The translations under genes were made by a program, and so were the position numbers. Positions 63,937-64,000 of a stretch of 64,000 nt of DNA are shown here, in pieces. Location: the NCBI RefSeq assembly GCF_002127325.2, contig NC_035443.2, positions 147,636,415 through 147,700,414 of the forward strand. Direction: 5' to 3'. How positions within the stretch are numbered: position 1 is the stretch's first letter; each line of letters begins with the position of its first letter. Origin of the DNA: Helianthus annuus (Eukaryota; Streptophyta; Magnoliopsida; Asterales; Asteraceae). Below the pieces are notes generated by a model. The model was not told the origin of the DNA. It saw nothing but the letters and a program-made list of their open reading frames with translations, and did no database searches.

Positions 63937-64000
63937 ATCAGACTCTGAGTGATTATCCCCAGAAACAGAGCCTTCTTCATCAGAACTTCCAGAATAACCA

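Larger units (their letters stand above)
56037..64000 (-). mobile_element. T8: copia element (Sirevirus-like), minus strand, continues off right edge
   Basis: The 3' LTR is 56037-56668, and the sense order from the right edge is gag (63936 or beyond to 61999), protease, integrase, RT and RNase H (to 58546), then 1.9 kb noncoding with hairpin and PPT copies. Gag has a long coiled coil and one zinc knuckle; the PPT is multiplied. These traits fit the Sirevirus (Maximus/SIRE) group. The 5' LTR and PBS are not in the window. Confidence 0.88.

Noticed and set aside
1..64000. CRISPR arrays, phage genes, operons or riboswitches
   Set aside because: The window is plant nuclear DNA; repeats are LTR, tandem or motif arrays, with no spacer-repeat regularity.

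Overview
The window is eukaryotic plant DNA made almost wholly of nested LTR retrotransposons. It has Ty3/gypsy and Ty1/copia proteins, tRNA-iMet-type primer sites, TATAAATA promoters inside LTRs and 5-bp target-site duplications (TSDs). The repeat families resemble those of Asteraceae (lettuce/sunflower/daisy relatives); that is recognition from memory, not a search. No bacterial, organellar or CRISPR features were seen. Names T0-T8 are used throughout.

Layout. 1-830 is the 3' end of a copia element (T0). About 831-1171 is the 3' end of an older Ty3-type element (T1), whose LTR runs from 1172 to about 52847. That LTR is split by T2, a Ty3 chromovirus-like element at 1765-51740 (TSD GCAAA). 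T2 carries three direct insertions: T3 (Ty3, 3978-13073, TSD ATAGG) in its 5' LTR, T4 (Ty3 chromovirus, 14051-28845, TSD TCGGG/TCGAG) in its leader, and T6 (copia, minus strand, 29911-48736, TSD CAATA/CAATC) in its gag. T4 is itself broken by T5 (copia, minus, 16493-22694, TSD ATTAG). T6 is broken by T7 (copia, plus, 35821-42973, TSD ACACC). This is a four-level stack: T1>T2>T4>T5 and T1>T2>T6>T7. From about 52848 to 56036 lies host DNA with a short basic-protein gene and a second copy of its 5' region. T8 (copia, minus, 56037 to beyond 64000) has inserted in that second copy.

Coding state. T4 pol and T7 gag are long and open. T8 gag and pol are nearly complete but carry a stop and a frameshift. 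T2, T3, T5 and T6 are decayed. T5 and T7 keep gag but contain no pol at all. T6 has an extra ORF of about 2.8 kb downstream of pol, in the position where some copia elements carry an env-like gene.

Most interesting signal. T5, T6, T7 and T8 differ in LTR sequence but share a structured noncoding module between their last core gene and the 3' LTR. It usually holds two long-stem hairpins whose loop contains an inner stem that covaries (GAAC/GTTC or GTAC/GTAC), often capped by a GNRA-type tetraloop. The gag-only elements lost pol but kept this module, as expected of a cis-acting RNA signal such as packaging, dimerisation or export. A second cross-element pattern is that almost every LTR family here carries an array of its own short motif, usually upstream of its TATA box.
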